64,000 bases of DNA from Chimaeribacter arupi. GTDB lineage: Bacteria > Pseudomonadota > Gammaproteobacteria > Enterobacterales > Enterobacteriaceae. How positions within the stretch are numbered: position 1 is the stretch's first letter; the number at the start of each line of letters is the position of its first letter. The translations under genes and the position numbers were made by a program. The notes below the pieces were generated by a model. That model did no database searches, was not told the DNA's origin, and saw only the letters and a list, made by a program, of their open reading frames with translations. Below, one piece after another: positions 61,761 through 64,000 of the stretch. Where the stretch lies: contig NZ_PJZI01000002.1 of NCBI RefSeq assembly GCF_002858805.1, positions 150,600 to 214,599 of the forward strand, read 5' to 3'.

Positions 61761-62711
61761 ATGAGACTTAAGAAATACAATAAAAGTATTGGGATGTTGT
61801 CTTTATTTGCAACTACGGTAATGCTCAGTGGTTGCGATACGGCATTAATGGATCCCAAGGGAGCAATTGGACACGAGCAACGAACACTGATTCTGACTGC
61901 TATCGGCTTAATGCTGATCGTGGTTATTCCAGTGATCATTATGGCTTTCGCCTTTGCCTGGAAGTATCGCGCTTCCAACACAGACGCTAAGTACAGTCCA
62001 AACTGGTCCCACTCCAACAAGATCGAAGCTGTGGTCTGGACCGTTCCAATCATTATCATTGCCATCCTGGCAACGATAACCTGGAAAACCACCCACTCTT
62101 TGGACCCCTTCAGACCTATCGCCAGCGACCAAAAACCGCTGACAATTGAAGTGGTCGCCCTGGACTGGAAATGGCTGTTTATCTATCCGGAACAAGGTAT
62201 CGCCACCGTCAATGAGATCGCTATCCCGAAAAACGTGCCTGTGCAGTTTAAGGTCACGTCTGACACGGTAATGAACTCATTCTTTATTCCCCAACTGGGC
62301 GGACAAATCTATGCGATGGCCGGTATGCAGACTCAGCTGCATCTGATCGCGAATGAAGCAGGAACCTATAAAGGGATCTCCTCTAACTTCAGCGGTCGCG
62401 GCTTCTCCGGGATGAAGTTCAATGCTATCGCGACGCCAAACCAGCAAGAGTTTGATAACTGGGTGGCAAAAGTGAAGCAGGCGCCTAACACCCTGAACAG
62501 CACGGATGAGTTCAACAAACTGGCTGCGCCGAGCGAAGCACATCCGGTTGAGTACTTCTCCAGCGTGAAAGCGGGTCTGTTCAAGGAAGTCATTGGTAAA
62601 TTTATGGGCGAGATGAAATCGCACAAAGATATCGATGCCATGCCGGACGGTATGGACATGAGCAAAGGCATGGACATGGGTGAGCACGCAAAAGCCGGAG
62701 CCGAGGAATAA
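61761..62711 (+). CDS. cyoA: CyoA, cytochrome bo3 ubiquinol oxidase subunit II
   Basis: A 316-residue lipoprotein subunit (E. coli 315). Lipobox LSGC (Cys25), two membrane helices (about 42-65 and 88-108), then a periplasmic cupredoxin-like domain (about 125-270) without the CuA ligands, typical for quinol oxidases. The tail is Met/Asp/His-rich ([14 protein letters not shown]). It is 3 bp before cyoB. Confidence 0.97.
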   Translation: MRLKKYNKSIGMLSLFATTVMLSGCDTALMDPKGAIGHEQRTLILTAIGLMLIVVIPVIIMAFAFAWKYRASNTDAKYSPNWSHSNKIEAVVWTVPIIIIAILATITWKTTHSLDPFRPIASDQKPLTIEVVALDWKWLFIYPEQGIATVNEIAIPKNVPVQFKVTSDTVMNSFFIPQLGGQIYAMAGMQTQLHLIANEAGTYKGISSNFSGRGFSGMKFNAIATPNQQEFDNWVAKVKQAPNTLNSTDEFNKLAAPSEAHPVEYFSSVKAGLFKEVIGKFMGEMKSHKDIDAMPDGMDMSKGMDMGEHAKAGAEE

Positions 62712-62714
62712 AAG

Positions 62715-64000
62715 ATGTTCGGAAAATTAACGCTTGATGCGGTTCCGTACCACGAACCCATCATTATGATTACCCTTGCAGTTGTTGCTGTTCTTGGAGC
62801 CGGCATTGTCGGTGCCTTGACGTATTTCGGCAAATGGAAGTATCTGTGGACGGAATGGCTGACCTCCGTTGACCACAAAAAACTCGGTATCATGTACATC
62901 ATCGTGGCATTCGTTATGTTGCTGCGTGGTTTCGCCGATGCCATCATGATGCGTGGCCAACAGGCCCTCGCCTCTGCCGGGGAAGCAGGCTTCCTGCCGC
63001 CTCATCACTATGACCAAATCTTTACCGCGCATGGCGTAATCATGATCTTCTTCATGGCGATGCCGTTCGTTATTGGTCTGATGAACATCGTGGTGCCGTT
63101 GCAAATCGGTGCGCGCGACGTGGCCTTCCCGTTCCTGAACAACCTGAGCTTCTGGTTCACCGCGGTTGCTGTGGTACTGATCAACATCTCTCTGGGTGTG
63201 GGTGAGTTCGCGCAGACCGGCTGGCTGGCCTATCCGCCGTTGTCAGGCAAGGAGTTCAGCCCGGGCGTGGGGGTGGATTACTGGATCTGGAGCCTTCAGA
63301 TTTCCGGTATCGGTACCCTGTTGACCGGTGTTAACTTCTTCGCGACCATCCTGCGTATGCGTGCGCCGGGTATGCCGCTGATGAAGATGCCGGTCTTTAC
63401 CTGGGCCGCACTCTGCACCAACATCCTGATCATCGTTTCCTTCCCGATCCTGACTGTGACCATCGCGCTGTTGACGATGGACCGTTATCTGGGCACCCAT
63501 TTCTTCACCAGTGATATGGGCGGCAACATGATGATGTATGTCAACCTGATCTGGGCATGGGGCCACCCGGAAGTGTACATCCTGGTACTGCCGGTGTTCG
63601 GTGTGTTCTCGGAAGTGACCGCGACCTTCTCCAAGAAGCGTCTGTTCGGTTACACCTCCCTGGTATGGGCAACCATCGCGATTACCGTTCTATCGTTCAT
63701 CGTCTGGCTGCACCACTTCTTCACCATGGGGTCCGGCGCGAACGTTAACGCCTTCTTCGGTATCGCCACCATGATCATTTCCATCCCGACCGGGGTGAAA
63801 ATCTTCAACTGGCTGTTCACCATGTATCAGGGCCGTATTCAGTTCAACTCCGCGATGCTGTGGACCGTTGGCTTCATCATCACCTTCTCCATCGGTGGGA
63901 TGACCGGCGTACTGCTGGCCGTACCGGGCGCGGACTTCGTGCTGCACAACAGCCTGTTCCTGATCGCCCACTTCCACAACGTTATCATCGGTGGTGTGGT
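62715..64000 (+). CDS. cyoB: CyoB, cytochrome bo3 ubiquinol oxidase subunit I (3' end cut by the window)
   Basis: The first 428 codons of subunit I (E. coli 663), running off the right edge. Ligands seen: low-spin heme His in FTAHGVIM, CuB His and cross-linked Tyr in WGHPEVYI, the CuB pair HH in [10 protein letters not shown], and the heme ligands in IAHFHN close to the edge. It reduces O2 to water and pumps protons. The start [15 protein letters not shown] is close to E. coli. Confidence 0.98.
   Translation, partial: MFGKLTLDAVPYHEPIIMITLAVVAVLGAGIVGALTYFGKWKYLWTEWLTSVDHKKLGIMYIIVAFVMLLRGFADAIMMRGQQALASAGEAGFLPPHHYDQIFTAHGVIMIFFMAMPFVIGLMNIVVPLQIGARDVAFPFLNNLSFWFTAVAVVLINISLGVGEFAQTGWLAYPPLSGKEFSPGVGVDYWIWSLQISGIGTLLTGVNFFATILRMRAPGMPLMKMPVFTWAALCTNILIIVSFPILTVTIALLTMDRYLGTHFFTSDMGGNMMMYVNLIWAWGHPEVYILVLPVFGVFSEVTATFSKKRLFGYTSLVWATIAITVLSFIVWLHHFFTMGSGANVNAFFGIATMIISIPTGVKIFNWLFTMYQGRIQFNSAMLWTVGFIITFSIGGMTGVLLAVPGADFVLHNSLFLIAHFHNVIIGGV

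Overview
The window is a contiguous piece of chromosome from an enterobacterium (order Enterobacterales) with GC-rich coding sequence. Gene content and order follow the Escherichia coli ybbP-to-cyoB region (tesA, cueR/copA, ushA, gsk, adk, htpG, recR, dnaX, apt, acrAB, hha, ffs, amtB-glnK, mdlAB, lon-clpXP-tig, bolA, ampG, cyo). Several E. coli genes are missing at their usual places (aes, mscK, ybaE/cof, ylaBC/maa), and Hha is close to Yersinia YmoA as I recall it. This suggests a Serratia/Yersinia/Dickeya-like genus; I cannot name the species. I see no prophage, insertion sequence, integron, tRNA, rRNA or CRISPR array.

Layout. 1-5.5 kb: end of the YbbAP ABC system, TesA, YbbO, the chaperedoxin YbbN and the QmcA/YbbJ membrane pair. 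5.5-9.8 kb: copper efflux (cueR/copA), a TraB-like protein and the sRNA ChiX. 10-15.5 kb: ybaK, ushA, fsr, ybaL. 15.6-24.7 kb: a minus-strand housekeeping series gsk, hemH, adk, htpG, recR, ybaB, dnaX, apt. 25-31.9 kb: ybaN, priC, a GlsB-like gene, rsmS and acrR/acrAB. 31.9-35.3 kb: a zinc-starvation island absent from this place in E. coli. It holds Zur-type boxes, zinc-free L31/L36 ribosomal paralogues and a four-gene metal ABC operon that begins with a 43-residue membrane protein. 35.3-37.2 kb: an AT-rich block with an unrecognised gene, tomB-hha and 4.5S RNA. 37.5-48.4 kb: atl, ybaY, tesB, amtB/glnK, mdlAB, a cysteine-response pair (decR plus a PLP enzyme), queC and fadM. 48.6-58.8 kb: ybaV, ppiD, hupB, lon, clpX, clpP, tig, bolA. 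59-64 kb: yajG, ampG, cyoA and a cut cyoB.

The least routine signals are regulatory or recoding ones. copA carries a complete programmed -1 frameshift signal (slippery heptamer, 13-bp stem, 9-bp pseudoknot arm) that should release a two-domain copper chaperone from the front of a three-HMA-domain pump. dnaX keeps its own frameshift signal with an all-A heptamer. htpG and lon have clear sigma-32 promoters and clpP a weaker candidate. glnK has a clean sigma-54 promoter. Several real genes are too short or too open-ended to appear as complete long ORFs (rsmS, rpmJ2, the 43-residue protein, the two edge genes) and are listed here.
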